Assembly: GCA_933228895.1 (NCBI GenBank)
Contig: OW121846.1
Span: 23,441,088 to 23,505,087 of the forward strand
From: Platycnemis pennipes
Taxonomy: Eukaryota > Arthropoda > Insecta > Odonata > Platycnemididae
DNA length: 64,000 nucleotides
Reading direction: 5' to 3'
Under the pieces are notes generated by a model, which made no database searches, was not told where the DNA came from, and saw only the letters and a program-made list of their open reading frames with translations. This document shows, one piece after another, positions 12,955-25,130 of this stretch; position 1 is the first letter of the stretch, and each line of letters begins with the position of its first letter. The position numbers and the translations under genes are program-made.

Positions 12955-13160
12955 GCTACTATTTATTTATTTCTTTTGTCTTATTTTAATCTGCGAGTTT
13001 CAGGACTCAAAGTCGCCTCTTCCATTTAACAGTTTGGACGATACAAACATCCATGCCCCGGAAAGTGAAATTCCTCTCCGGGCGGGATTCGAACCCGCGA
13101 CCCTGGGATCGACAGGAGGGATTAGCCCCGACGTCAACCGGCGACGGCGGGGTAAACCCC
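12955..13160 (-). mobile_element. tRNA-derived SINE
   Basis: The minus strand carries a pol III B-box, GGTTCGAATCCC (complement of 13084-13095), inside a tRNA-like arm CGGGTTCGAATCCCG. It is followed downstream by GGGGCATGGATGTTTGT, the same phrase that follows the head of the 42208-42310 element. The lower-coordinate end is A/T-rich (ATTTATTTATTTC). No intact cloverleaf is claimed; extents are approximate. Confidence 0.6.
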
Positions 13161-13164
13161 TCGC

Positions 13165-14655
13165 CGAACTATTACTGAAACGAATTTATTTCAATACAAC
13201 ATTTTAGAAAACCTTCGGACCACGATCAAATAACTATGGATATTTGCAGGTAACACGGCAGAACACTCTAACCTTTATGTTTCAAAACATTAAGGTAAAA
13301 AAATTTTATTTTTAAAAATGTCAATTTTTATGCTTAGAGAAGGGCGAAAGGTTATATTTCCTACGATTTAGCTGAAAGTAAGGGGCTGGAGGAGAAAAAA
13401 AGGCCACGAAGTTGGAACGAGTACTACATAGTTTGTTTGTCGAAGGAGCCTTTCGCAGGAAGAGCGTATTCATGGAAGAGGCGTGGCAGTCCACAGGAGG
13501 ATAAGATTCGTGGAACCGTCATTGAGCAACACACGAGGAGAAAGTCAGCGAAAGGCATCATTGCATTTCGATCGGATAAAAATACCCCGTGCTCTAAAAG
13601 ACGGAATGAGGTCCGAATCGAGAACACCAATAGGAATGAGGAGGAAGAATGCGAGCAGACAGGCCGAACTCTGGAGCACTTAGGAAAAATTCAAGGAAAC
13701 CGACGCGCAAGCCAATTTTCAAGTTTATGCTAGGTTCATCACTCACGGTGACAATTTGGCTGTAAAAATCAACACTGATGTGCGAGAAATAATCGACGGA
13801 GTAAACAGTTTAAAAAAACCTGAAGCGAACCACTACATTGGCCTCGAGATGAGTCCATTTCATTACCACTGTCATAAAACGTTAAAAATAAGGTTAAATT
13901 AACTGGATCCTCTCCTGTACGTTGCAACAGAGTAAACTAAATCAATGGTCAGGAACTCATCGAGGTCAGCCTACAGAACCGCGAAGCGTCATTGAGTAAA
14001 GAAGGATAACTGAGAAATCTCAACTTTTTCACTTAAAAATACAGAGAAATATTTTCACCCTAAATGCGAAGACAAATAAGCAAGTTCAAGTTTTTTTATA
14101 ATGCAGCAGAAGACTCACGCTTGGATGAGTGCATTTTTAGCATAGATAAAGTTTGCCACTGTTCAGTATGTTTGAGTTTCTCCATAAAATCACATTGTTC
14201 CGTAACATCTAACTAGTTTGCCAAAAAGAAGGGAAAAAAATCCAGGCCGAGCCAAGGGCATCACATTTTTCACAGCGGCACAAGATCTCAGGTGACCCCA
14301 GTGATTGCGAGTTAAATCAAGCCTTGTTTATGGTTGATAGCGCGCACCGATGCACTCGGGTAATAGATCAGCTTCGCCAGCATCACCGGCCGGCCCATGA
14401 TTCACACTCCTCGCCCACTTTCGGCTAATAAAATTTCGTCCCATTGGCGGATGGCGTGGGAGGCTGTGAAGGAAGCAAGCATCCACGTGAGCAGCGAGGA
14501 CGCAATTGGCTCCTTTCCCACAAAGGGGAGGGAGGGAGGAAGAGAGGGAAACGGCCGGATGGGTGGAAGGAATTCCCCGGACCAGCGGCGGTAGAAATAC
14601 GATGCTAAGGAAAAGTCTTCTCCGCGCGATATAAGGGAACTCATTTTCTCAGCTA
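13165..14655. other. No recognised feature
   Basis: An open frame of 98 codons (13437-13733 plus) is charged and lacks recognisable motifs. A purine-rich simple tract (GGGAGGGAGGGAGG) lies at 14525-14552. No further support for a gene. Confidence 0.4.
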
Positions 14656-14659
14656 ATGA

Positions 14660-14785
14660 CACATCTACATCTACACGATACCCTGCAAGCCACCGCGAGG
14701 TTGTGTGGCAGGGGGTGAAGATCACTAAGCATGCACTACCGACATGCAAACAAGCAACTATCGGGTCTCATGCAACTACAGCACC
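14660..14785 (-). mobile_element. LINE type C, 3' end only
   Basis: The reverse-strand tail CATCTACATCTACACGATA leads into the hairpin (14681-14713, loop CTCGC), then the C-type 3' UTR words ATCACTAAGCATGCACTACCG and GTCTCATGCAACTA. No coding part. Confidence 0.7.
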
Positions 14786-14789
14786 AGTC

Positions 14790-15340
14790 GAGGCCACCCC
14801 GGACTCAACGTGGTTAACTCAATACGGTGCGAGCAATTGGCTTTTACAATTTAGGTTCGAAGTCAGCATATAGAACGTCGATCAGAAAAGTATATAACAG
14901 AACAATGAACAATCCCGCCAAATACCTTCTAACACTGATATCTTTCGCCAAAATATTCTACAAAATACTTTTACCGTGCACCACATTACACATTCTTCGT
15001 AGGCAATGCATCCATATATTTGCCACCGAAAGGCTACAGTTAATAGCACAACGGTGTGTGACGTTTTTCCGTCATTTTGTTTCACTCTAGTACGGGGATA
15101 CTCTCAGCCTCACCAATCATCAATGCCTACAGAGTACCAGAGGGTTCCTTTCTTGTACATACTCAGGGCGTCCAGTCATTCTTATGCACCTTTACAAAAT
15201 TTATAATCGCAAAAACAATAGGACCGGCAAAACATACGGAGCAGAAAATTGCTCGAAGAATAATTTAAGGTCACATAGTAGTTATCATAGCAGCAGTAGA
15301 AAATTTAAAAGATGAATTGAATACTTCTATGGCTGAAAAG
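14790..15340. other. No recognised feature
   Basis: Only short chance open frames on both strands; no repeat signature recognised. Confidence 0.45.
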
Positions 15341-15342
15341 GG

Positions 15343-15643
15343 TCGTGGTGGCCTAGTGGGTAGAGCACTGAGCTACTAACCGGAGGGTCCCGGGTTCAAA
15401 TCCCGAGTCTTTCTGTGCACCCCCATCTAAAATCCTCGCCTAAATCCTAAAAAAATCGATTTTCTGCGTGTCAAAACTTTGTAGGAAATCGCAGGTGGCC
15501 CAGGGAAAGGATCTGCCCCCCCTACCCTGAATGTGTGAATTTCACACGCCATTGACTTAGTTAGCCTACGGGGCGAGCTCTACCCTCGCCTATCAAAACC
15601 AACCTTCGGGTTGTATCACTGAGAGAGTGATGACTGAAAAAAA
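15343..15643 (+). mobile_element. tRNA-derived SINE with long unrelated body
   Basis: The head has an A-box-like TGGCCTAGTGGGTAGAGC and a B-box GGGTTCAAATCCC (near 15391-15403). About 230 bp of non-tRNA body follows, ending near GTGATGACTGAAAAAAAG. The word CTGAAAA flanks both ends (15332 region and 15630 region) and could be part of a target duplication. The tRNA-like part lacks a convincing acceptor stem, so this is not called a tRNA gene. Confidence 0.6.
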
Positions 15644-15644
15644 G

Positions 15645-18329
15645 ATTCAAATTCGCCATCATATTCAAAACAAGCTCCATGAACTCACCCCACGTCGCCT
15701 ATTATCTCAGAAAATATATCAATATCATTACAAATAGTTCTTGGGAAGCATATCTATTTGCGATGCGGGGAGACAGAAAATTCAGCTGGGAGTAAGACTA
15801 AGCGAACGAAAACAGGGGTCGAACGGTCTCCCCACGTTAGCATTATGAAAATATCGTTTTCCATCCATTGAGGTTTCATATATAATGGCCTATATTGATA
15901 TTACAAGCCCTTCAAAGAGTTAATGCACTAATTTTCACGGTAGTTTTGCGTAAATTAGAATATGCGCAAAAGCAAGATTAAGCGATCGCAAAATGTTCCT
16001 ACCCAGACAGTTGAGGCCAATGTTCCATCATTTACAGAATCATTCAGCAACAAATAGAATACCTTCCAATCTCTACAGCATAAACATGGTAGGTTTATGG
16101 AATTTCAAATAATGGTGAGCGAATTTCTGTGACCGTGCATTCCGGGAGAACTATCGTAAGAATATCATTGCCGGAAACTTTCAATAACGCAATACGGTGC
16201 CTATCCCTGACTGCAGAGTGATTGTTAGTTCAATATGATGCGTTCTACCCACAACGGAGTCAAGAACATCAATATCCAATTACTTGCAACTATTGACTAA
16301 CTCTTGGACTATTTTTGACTTTTATCATCAGGAAATTCCGATTTTCTGGTAGATTGATTGCTCATAGATAAATGAGTTGGTCTTTGTCGAGGACTTAAAT
16401 CCTCACTTCAAAGATCATTGGGACAAATAGTGAGGGGAATGTTGAATCACGGAGACGATGTCTGATACCGATTGCTCCCTTTTGCGACGCCAGTAAAATA
16501 AAAATTTCGTACTTCAAGACGCAGAAGTAATATGCAAGTTTAGCTGAGCTGGCATCACAGATTAAGATGAAGCAAAGCACATGGTCGATATTGACATTGT
16601 CGTCATTATTATGTTGCAACATTAATAGCATTGTGCGCATGTGTCCCTTATTCTGCTTCCTAGCCCTTCAGGGAGTAGACACGAATCAGCCACTACTCAC
16701 TAAGTCATCTCCAGTCTAGTAGGTGAAAAAGACCTTGCAATTCCACTGTTTAAAAAGAATTTATTTACGACTAGTTTCGCTACACTGTAGCATCCTTGGG
16801 TAAATACAAATTTCACAGTAATTTCTCTTCCTTATCCTCTCCCTTTTCTCTCCCCTTCTACATTCTCTATTTCAGAGTAGAAAATGTCTGCTTCTGTTTA
16901 ATTCAGGTCGAAGTTGCTCAGTTGCAGAGTTTTGTATCAGGGCATGTAAAAATTTACGAAAAATCTAGAGGCGTATTAAGGATTTGTTTACGCTTCATCA
17001 CAACGTTGAAAGGGTAACTGGGCATAATTTTTTTCTATCGAAATCGATTTTTTTCTCTCAAAAACTCCCTTCACGTGAAGCACTTTCTCTAGGTTCCCCA
17101 CTATTTATGCCAATTACAGATAATCCTTCCCAAAATCTTTAGTGTTACCAATGTAAAAATATATAAGACATTACTGGCAAGTGAGCACTAATCAATTGCT
17201 CATCTTCAGGCATAGCGACCTCTTGTTTATCACCATTATATTCGAAATATTTAGTGATTCTGATTGTCCGAGGTGTTGTTAACGCTGATTCCTTCACATA
17301 ATTTTTAAGAGCAGAAAGTTTATCTCAACATAATTAACAATTAGCATATCGTAATCTGACCTCCTGCCATCACCTCCTGAATTTAATGAAAAAAGTCTCA
17401 AATCAACTTACGAATTTAGCAAAGCAGAAGCTTCAGAAATTCTTTCATTTTCATTAACCTTTCCTTGGAAGGCTGGAGGGAAGAGCCGCTGTCTTCCCTC
17501 GATACATCAAATTTTGCTCATCACCTCTGGATTTTATAGGAATCCTAATCTTCGGGTCCATTGAATAATCTTCATACGACACAGTTCTTACTAGAATATT
17601 TTAACAGCACTTTAGCATTTACTTGTTGCATTAAAAATAACTTGATTCTTATTATAAAGTTTCATCATTTTTGACGTATGTAAGCCAATGCATAAACTAT
17701 TGAGAACACCTACAAGCCAACGCCCAAGTAGGGAAAATTACTGATTTACCGGCGATGATATTTAAGCAAATTCTGGCAATGCGTTTATGCTGTTTAGTAA
17801 TGGAGAGGGAGTCAATTCTGCAGGTATTATTCGATAAATGTTTTTCTGAAAACCTTCAGATCAAAAGAAATATTCATCAACTCGACGAAGTGATGTCACG
17901 TTTAGCAGTACCATCGTCATATGTGTTGTTATGTCTGTACCCGAGCTAATAAGACCAGGAGGGAAGGTACAAGGATGAGAATGGAAGGGTAAGAAAGAAG
18001 GGAGGAGAGAAACCCGGCATTGGCATTACCCTGCTCTTAATGAAACGCACCAAGGGACCACGGCTTAACGACCTATCCGACGGATGGGGATTTGAACTCG
18101 AATGCTCTCCAAAAATCACTCAAGCAGTGGTCAGTTAACCAGTGAAAAATATCTGCCACGGTCGGGAGCTACATAGGCATGGTGGAAGCAGTATGTGTTA
18201 CAAGAAACTAGTTGGTTACTTCGAGCTGATACGATCTTATACAAGTTAAGAACAAGCTTACCTGACGAGTTAAAACCAGAGAAAAGCGGCCATAACGAGT
18301 TCAAATGACAAGTAAAACCGAGTTAAATC
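15645..18329. other. No recognised feature
   Basis: AT-rich DNA with chance open frames under 85 codons. No LINE tail or tRNA-like promoter found. Confidence 0.5.
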
Positions 18330-18545
18330 TACCTTATCTACATCTACATAATACTAAGCGAGTCACCTTAAAGGTGTGTGGCAGGGGGTGAATTCACACC
18401 AGACATGCATTGCATATCATCATTAAAAAGATAAGTAACTATATTCTAGTCAAAATATAAGAATTTCAAAAAAGATTAAAATAGCAAAGCAAGCATGCGC
18501 AATGCACCATGTAGGGTTACCTTGAAGTCCTTATAAAAAAGTTAA
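18330..18545 (-). mobile_element. LINE type A, 3' UTR remnant
   Basis: Reverse-strand tail TCTACATCTACATAATAC, then a damaged hairpin (left arm AAGCGAGTCACC in place of GCAAGCCACC), GGTGTGTGGCAGGGGGTGAA and the A-type UTR as far as AAGTCCTTATA. The hairpin's outer stem is broken, so this is an old copy. Confidence 0.65.
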
Positions 18546-20600
18546 CTTCATTTCAGAAGCGCATTTCATTCAGTGCAAAACTTTGCAAGTTGTCATGGCA
18601 ACGTGTCGCTCGAAAAGGAAGCTTTATTTACTCTCCCATGTTCCACTCTACGCTACCGTGACACTTCGTTGGCTCTTTGTTTATGTTTGCCGAATGCATC
18701 ATTCATGTTCCAATCAAAACTTCATTCACGCTTTCTTTGGGATTTCTTTTCGCCAGGGTACTGTACTCCTGAATAAGACGGACTCCCAATATTCATGAAA
18801 CTTCAACTGTGCAGATCCTTTTATTGTGAGTCAAAATAAGGCAATCATGATATCCTTATCGCGGTGTCAGTTGATCATGTAGCATTAATATGAATTGAGG
18901 AAGCCGAGCACAAGTTAATGATACAACAACATAGTACTTGAAGTAGTATCAGTTTCATTGAGAAAACACGAGCGGTGAAAGAAGAGGAAATCTACTGGAT
19001 AACACATCCCTTGGAGGCAACAGAAGGTCTTACGCAGTCTCTAAGAGCGTATTACATACCTTAACTCTATTTTGAGTAAAGCTTGCAAAATCGAACTACA
19101 TTTTCACATGGAAACTACCGATACACCGCATTCCTACGCAAACATTAGGAAAAACTACAACATGAGTAGTAATGAATGATGTAGCATAAAGTTGCCTTTT
19201 GATAGGTTTTAGGTTAAATATAACATACAGAACGAGTTGGCTGATGGAGAATGTTTTGGCTTGAAATATTGCATCAACACGCCACTTTTAAATTACGCCG
19301 ACCTTAGCGCCGTAAAAACGCGCCGGATACCAAACGTCCTTCACCTACTAAAGTTCCTTAACTAGGTGAGAGCATCGCCGGCAGACTTCGGGTTCCAGCT
19401 TCCCCTTTTCTTAGGCAGAGAAAATAATGCCAATGAAAAGTATTTCAACTGGCCACTGATGTGCTCATTAGAAAAGTAAATTTCTCCAGCACATTTGTGC
19501 ATTCATGGGTAAATACGAAGAGGTATACTTCATTTCAAGCTGGCTTTGTTACGGACAAGTAGGCAAAAATTAATATTATCAACTTAAATAAACGATTTAC
19601 TATGAGAGGGTTTCCACGGGGTGTTTCGCTGCAAAAAATTAGTATAAATTTGTGTCAATATTGTAAGGCTCACGGAAGAGTAGGAAACAAGTCAAACAAG
19701 TCCCAGAGTATAAAATCTAAAGGGAGATTATAGGATGATTCATTTATCCTTACAGAAACGCCAAAAAAAGGATAATTGCTCAAAAATGTATTCACCTATT
19801 GAAGAGAACCATCGAGTCCGTTCACATGAATAATGGTTGCGGAAATAAAAACAATGGCCGTGGCAACACCAAGCTTGCGCATACGCAAATATATATAAAT
19901 ATAATAACGCGGCTAACTGTCATATATTCTCAAATCCATAAAACTGTCATTTTTTCTTTGTCCCCTTTTCAGTATTAATGCCATCCCGATTTGTAATAAA
20001 TATTTCTTCATTTATATATGTAAAGTTCAAAGTATCTCAATATTTTTTTCAGTTTGGTTTCCATTGATTACATGGTAAAAAGTCCTTTTGAATTCAATTA
20101 GCTCACATTTAGTTTGAACGGTAGCGTGTAGGCAAAATGATATAATCTGTCCCCTAGCAACACGTAGTTGTTGAAAGAATGTGGTGTTTATATGTCAGCT
20201 CTACTGGCGCAAAAGCGATTTGGTACCCTGAGACGTTTGGTTAGAAGCCCAATTTTAATAGTAATTTGGCTAATTTTTCATCGAACGCTGAACTTCTGAA
20301 ATAATTTATTGTATACCTTTGGTCTAACCTGAGGAAAATCATGATTTGTTTCTGGAACAAAAGTTAAACAATCCTTCAAATTTTTCAGGAAATAATGATT
20401 TTACATGTCACAAAAAGGCTGCCTTCAATTAATTATGCTTTATTTCAAAGTTATGCTCAAAAACCTTTATCAACTCAAAGTTCGATCCTTCACAGAACGT
20501 TCCTGCGCCGGAAAAAAATCCGGGACCTATTTGCTATAGGGAGGCACAAACGACTTCGTAACTCCTGCCCATTCTTCCATCAGATACTTCGTTCTGAGTG
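18546..20600. other. No recognised feature
   Basis: AT-rich sequence without coding support. Confidence 0.5.
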
Positions 20601-20960
20601 ATGAAATACTGCAACTTCGTGCGTTACGTTTTGCGCATGACTGTCGCCAATGGGCTCTCCGACGATTGCATTCACCGAAATGTGAAAGGGGAATTCCTTC
20701 GGCCTCGAGCGGCAGCCGCTCTGCATTGCTGCCTTCCCGACAGCCCATTTCACATTTTCGCAACTCCTCCAACACACATACAACTCCCTCTCCATCCTCC
20801 CACAACTTTCCCAATCGCCACCATTCATACCGCCCACCCTCCAGCACCCACTTATCTCCTCCTGCAATTAGTCCGCCACGTCACACGCCCACATTTTGTT
20901 GGGCATCGACGTTTGCTTACGCGCGCCGAGGAAAAATCCGCTAATCCTACTTTTGAGACG
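20600..20960. other. Moderately GC-rich block, function unknown
   Basis: Open frames occur on both strands (128 codons plus; 106 and 95 codons minus). The pyrimidine-rich plus strand (CTCCATCCTCCCACAAC and similar) explains their low-complexity composition. No family recognised; a small regulatory or exonic block is possible but unsupported. Confidence 0.25.
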
Positions 20961-22490
20961 GATAACGGCCAATCCTATTCGTGAACTGTAACAATTTGAG
21001 CCAATCTATTATCCATTTTTGGTGGCAGTCATTGAAGTTTAAACATTCGGTGAAGCGAGAGCGCATAACGGTATTTAGCAAAAAATGCTACAAGAAATTT
21101 TTCCTTCATTTTTCAATCTGCGCCATTTTCTCCAAAGCATGAAATACAACCTTTCTTTCGGCCCTGGAATATGAAGCATTCAAATCAAAGGCTAATTTCT
21201 TCGAATATACTAATGCCAAATACCCTATTTTCTCACCAATTAATAAGACCCATTCGACCGTTACTTTTCTACAATGCCACAGAATATCCAACTTTTAAAA
21301 GACAGCGGAGAATCATGGACGATGAGCAACAATTGTGGAATATTTCCATAATGAGATGTACGAATACGTCTTGGTTAATTTCCAATGGAGTGGAGAACAA
21401 TTAAAACTACGTTCCCAGCCCGGGGCAAAGGTCTCAATTTTTATAGTTGGCAGAGTTTTCAATTGAATTTTTGCAAACAACTGAATTTCCACTCATCCAA
21501 CACCCTTTTGGCGAGATGATTAACAACAAAACTCGAGCCGTCTTGCTGACTTTGGTTGCAGAGCTTTGGCGTCTGGCGTGCAAGCTACTACGTGGCGATT
21601 TCTTCCCCCAACGTTTCAAGAAAATGTATATAAGATATTGGGGTGTATGTCATAAAAATAACCTCTAGTTACAATAACCTGAAACATTTTTCTCCATACA
21701 GAATTTGTTCGTAATTGCAGTAAATTAAGTTTTTCAGCGATTTAGGTATTGAGAGAGCAACATGGAATGTTTTCGGACTAAATAACCATATTTTACTTCA
21801 GTTACCTAAAGTCATTAAAATACAAAATTGTATAAAATAGCTCTAAATGTTTAGTTTACGTTAGTAAAGTTGCAAACGCACGATGTCAAGGGTGTAATTT
21901 AGTTTTACCCCGGGAGAAAGGGAGTCGCACTAGAAGTAGAGAAGACAATGTTATCATTATGGAAATTCATTCCCACTAATATATCAAACGGTACACACAT
22001 CAAAATATGTTTATCAATAAATGGAAGTAATTGGAATATTTCTCCATTAAAATTAAAGACTTACGAAGTCCACAGCATTACTAGTGCATTCTCGACCTCC
22101 CATGTTGCGGCCTGGCGCCTGGCTAATTCACCATCAGCGTCGAAACGAGAAGCTGGGCTATAAATATCGCTTAGTAATCATCACTCATAAAATAGATTCA
22201 CCTAAAATTTAAATGGTAGCTGAGAGGTAACTTCACCCCAGTTATATTTAAAACGGTACACAAATAAGTCCAAAGTTTAAATCACAGAACGCCAAAATAT
22301 TATAAAATGTTTGCTGGTTAGATTTCCCTCCAACCACGTCTGTAATGAAGATAAATTATTCTCAGCACCGTTCATAGGGAAGGTGATATAACGTGCCTAA
22401 TATTCAAGGTTTTGCCTTCACCGAAAATAATCACACCAACTATACCTTAGAACGGGCGAAAAGGACTCTCACTGTCCAAAAACTTTCATT
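20961..22490. other. No recognised feature
   Basis: AT-rich DNA with short chance open frames only. Confidence 0.5.
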
Positions 22491-23828
22491 CTACATCTAC
22501 ATAATACCCCGCAAGCCACCATAAAGGTGTGTGGCAGGGGGTGAACTCTCACCAAACATGCACTACATATCATGCATAAAAAAGAGGATCAGTACTTTTA
22601 TAGGTACTGTTCAAAATGACGCTATTTAAAAAAAGATAAAAATAGCAAAACATACGTGCAAAAACATGCCGTTAGTTGGGTTAGCTATAAGTCCTTATAT
22701 CAACATGCAGCTACCAATGTTATCCATTGCTGCACTCGTACTGAATATATTTACTGTTATTCATATCCCTAATAGTACGAGGAAAAAAGTACATTTTGAA
22801 TCTGTCAGTTCGGCAATCTATTTCTCTAATTTTATGATTATGGTCCAGTCTACCATAGTAAGTTGGGGTCCGCAAAATATTTTTAACATCATCACTGAAA
22901 ATATGGTCTTGGAATTTGTTTAAGAGATTAAGTCTAAATTTCAACCTGCGATCTGACAATGATTCCCAATTTAATTCATTTAATAGACTGGTTACGCTAG
23001 TAAGGTTATCATACCGTCCCTTTACGAATCTTGCCGATCTTCGCTGCACACGTTCAAGTTCGTTATTTAGACCGATATCGTAGGGATCCCATACACTGGC
23101 AGCATATTCCAAATGAGGTTTTACAAGGGAAAAAAAGTAGCTGATTTCCCGTACATGATCGTCACATTTACCCACATTTACTCTTTTGGCGAATCCCAGT
23201 TTACGATTCGCTTGACCCATTATTTCACGAATGTGTTTACCCCAGGAAAGATCATTTGTCAGTCTTATTCCAAGATATTTAATGGATTCCACGTTTGTTA
23301 ATTCATTATTACTTATTTTGTAAGTGGTAGGAGGAGAGCTATTCTTTTTCCAAAAGTTCATTACAAGACATTTTTTAAAGTTTAATTCTAACTGCCATGT
23401 ATCACACCAAGTTTCAATTGCTTGTAGGTCAATATTTAAATATTCTTTATCATTTGGGCATAGAATTTCCCTGTGCACTACTGCGTCATCGGCAAATAGA
23501 CGAAGCTTACTTTTTACCACCTTATGGATATCATTTATGTACAAAAGGAATAGGAGTGGACCTATCACACTACCTTGTGGGACACCCGAAGTGACTTTAA
23601 TTGCCGGTGAGGAAACACCGTCTAAAACAACCCTTTGAACCCGATCATGCAGAAAATAATTAATCCATGATATAATGTTACTGTCTAACCCATAAGATTT
23701 TAATTTCAAAATTAGTTTGCTATGAGAAACCTTGTCAAATGCTTTCTTGAAGTCTAGAAATATAGCATCCACTGGAATATTATTTTCGCCAGAAACTAAA
23801 ATATCGTGGGAAAAGAGAACAAGTTGAG
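22491..23828 (-). mobile_element. LINE type A, 5'-truncated copy
   Basis: On the minus strand it runs from within the reverse transcriptase to the terminal hairpin (about 22509-22541, loop TTTAT) and the tail CTACATCTACATAATAC read in reverse. The 3' UTR occupies about 22491-22719. The LINE sequence stops near 23828, just upstream of the sense word CTCAACTTG. It is followed about 40 bp further by a U2 snRNA-derived fold-back, so the whole may be one chimeric insertion. Confidence 0.9.
22720..23826 (-). pseudogene. LINE-A reverse transcriptase, 5'-truncated
   Basis: An open frame of about 368 codons of LINE origin within a 377-codon frame; the first nine codons come from the flank and no natural start exists. 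Counting from that frame, LDFKKAFD is at 33-40, SGVPQGSVIGPL at 89-100 and the catalytic FADD at 120-123. The thumb and C-terminal region carry LVKPHLEYAASVWDPY. RT motifs before the LDF motif (NKSPGPD, RPISL, HGFRK) are missing. GFAKRVNVGKCDD replaces GFIKRVLGKCDD of the other copy. It would have copied LINE RNA at the target site; as it stands it cannot make a full enzyme. Confidence 0.85.
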
Positions 23829-23869
23829 AATTTAAAAGGGAAGCCGATACCACACGTTCCCTCCGAATT

Positions 23870-23935
23870 ATCGCTTCCCGCCTTTAGGCTAAGATCAACT
23901 ACACTTTGATCATAGCCATAAGGCCGAGAAGCGAT
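23870..23935 (-). repeat. U2 snRNA 5'-end fragment in inverted duplication
   Basis: The minus strand from 23935 reads ATCGCTTCTCGGCCTTATGG and continues CTATGATCAAAGTGTAGT. This matches the first ~37 nt of metazoan U2 snRNA (recalled consensus) with about three differences. It is followed directly by an antisense copy of the same 5' end (plus strand ATCGCTTCCCGCC, TTTAGGCTAAGATCA, 23870-23897). The two together form an imperfect ~28-bp hairpin. It is not a functional U2 gene: the Sm site and 3' domains are absent. It lies just upstream, in LINE sense, of the LINE-A copy at 22491-23828. Confidence 0.65.
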
Positions 23936-23939
23936 GACG

Positions 23940-23972
23940 CGTGCGACTCGTATCATTGATACGAGTCGCACG
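23940..23972. repeat. Perfect 16-bp inverted repeat with 1-nt loop
   Basis: CGTGCGACTCGTATCA and TGATACGAGTCGCACG flank a single T. It abuts the U2-derived hairpin (4-bp gap), so the two fold-backs probably arose together or belong to one element. Confidence 0.85.
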
Positions 23973-23974
23973 AA

Positions 23975-24710
23975 TCATAGAGATAATTAAGACTTAATTC
24001 CATTAAATTTGTTGAAAAAATCATGAGTGGATAATCCTCCGCTTATTTCTTCGCTCAAAACTGTAGTTAGTGTGTCAAAGTTCGCGTCATCCTTGCACTG
24101 AGAGAAATGAGATCACGAACTTACACCAAACAAACAGACGCATGCTTGTAGGGCTAAGTTCAATTAATACTCACTGTGGACACGATGCCTACTACTGATG
24201 CCTTCTTTGCTGACGAAAATGTAGTACTTTACATGATTCAATGTATCCTTGGGTTAAATTTCTCCTTCTCCAATGTTAATTCTGCGTCAAAACTGAATTT
24301 TCTTATATTTCATTCATACCCAGTTTTATTTCGAAAACCTCGTAATGACTATATAAACAGACCGCAAGTAAACAAGTCTTCCAACTCCAAAGCGACCATT
24401 ATGATTTTCCGATATTTTGATGAAGTACAACTTATTGTAGAGTGACGCTTGTTATGTACTACCATTCGACATTGGCTGAAACTCAAATGTATAATCTAAG
24501 CTCAAATACATCATTTATAGTGAAAAATAGTCCCATTCATATTTCCTTGGCATACCACTTTATATTTCACGATTTTCCGGTATAATGACGCAGCCCGTAC
24601 ATTAGGTATATTTTAGTAAATCATAATAAGAAGCGCAAGTTTAGTAAGTTCAGACTTGGCAAAGGGTGTATGGTTTTAAGAAACCTTAACGAGGTTCTTA
24701 TAAAATAAAA
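23975..24710. other. No recognised feature
   Basis: AT-rich flank without repeat signature or coding support. Confidence 0.45.
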
Positions 24711-24714
24711 TAGG

Positions 24715-24882
24715 CATTTACATTTACGCCAACACTATCCTGCAAGTTAATGAGTCAGGAGGTGCTTACATACCAGGCATGCATGAAAAGCCATACATGC
24801 ACGATGCAGGAGAGTTCACCACCCCTCTCCTCCCCCTCACCACAACCACTTGCGGTAGCTTCCAGAGTAATATGTAGATGTC
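24715..24882. mobile_element. Two decayed LINE tails in opposite orientation
   Basis: 24717-24790 (minus) reads TTTACATTTACGCCAACACTATCCTGCAAG, shown here only in part, as a degraded tail and outer hairpin arm. 24810-24882 (plus) reads AGAGTTCACCACCCC, TTGCGGTAGCTTCCAGAGTAATATGTAGATG (in part), the degraded counterpart. Both keep the order of the conserved tail but not the stems. Confidence 0.4.
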
Positions 24883-25130
24883 ACATAAATATGCAATATC
24901 GTTTTTTTCTGGAAATAAAAGTGTTCTTAATATCTGATGCTAAAAAATGCGACTTAGCTTTGGGTTAAGACCTCAGAGACCCCAAAACTACAATCTCGCA
25001 TTTTTGCCGCTGTGGTTATCGTGATGATTGCTGAAGTAATGAATAAAAGTATACTTACATCTAGTTTCTAATCATTGTGCCTTCTGAATATCAAACCAAC
25101 ATAAGCGTCTATACCGGGCAGGAACATAAT

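Noticed and set aside
15343..15420. tRNA gene
   Set aside because: A- and B-box present, but no paired acceptor stem and a long body follows, so it is a SINE. The same holds for the tRNA-like sequences near 13090, 31880, 33865, 33970 and 42255.
23113..23638. Plus-strand open frames across 23.1-23.6 kb and 48.9-49.8 kb
   Set aside because: They are antisense readings of the LINE-A reverse transcriptase.
23870..23935. Functional U2 snRNA gene
   Set aside because: Only ~37 nt of the 5' end are present and they are inverted-duplicated; no branch-site region, Sm site or 3' stem-loops follow.
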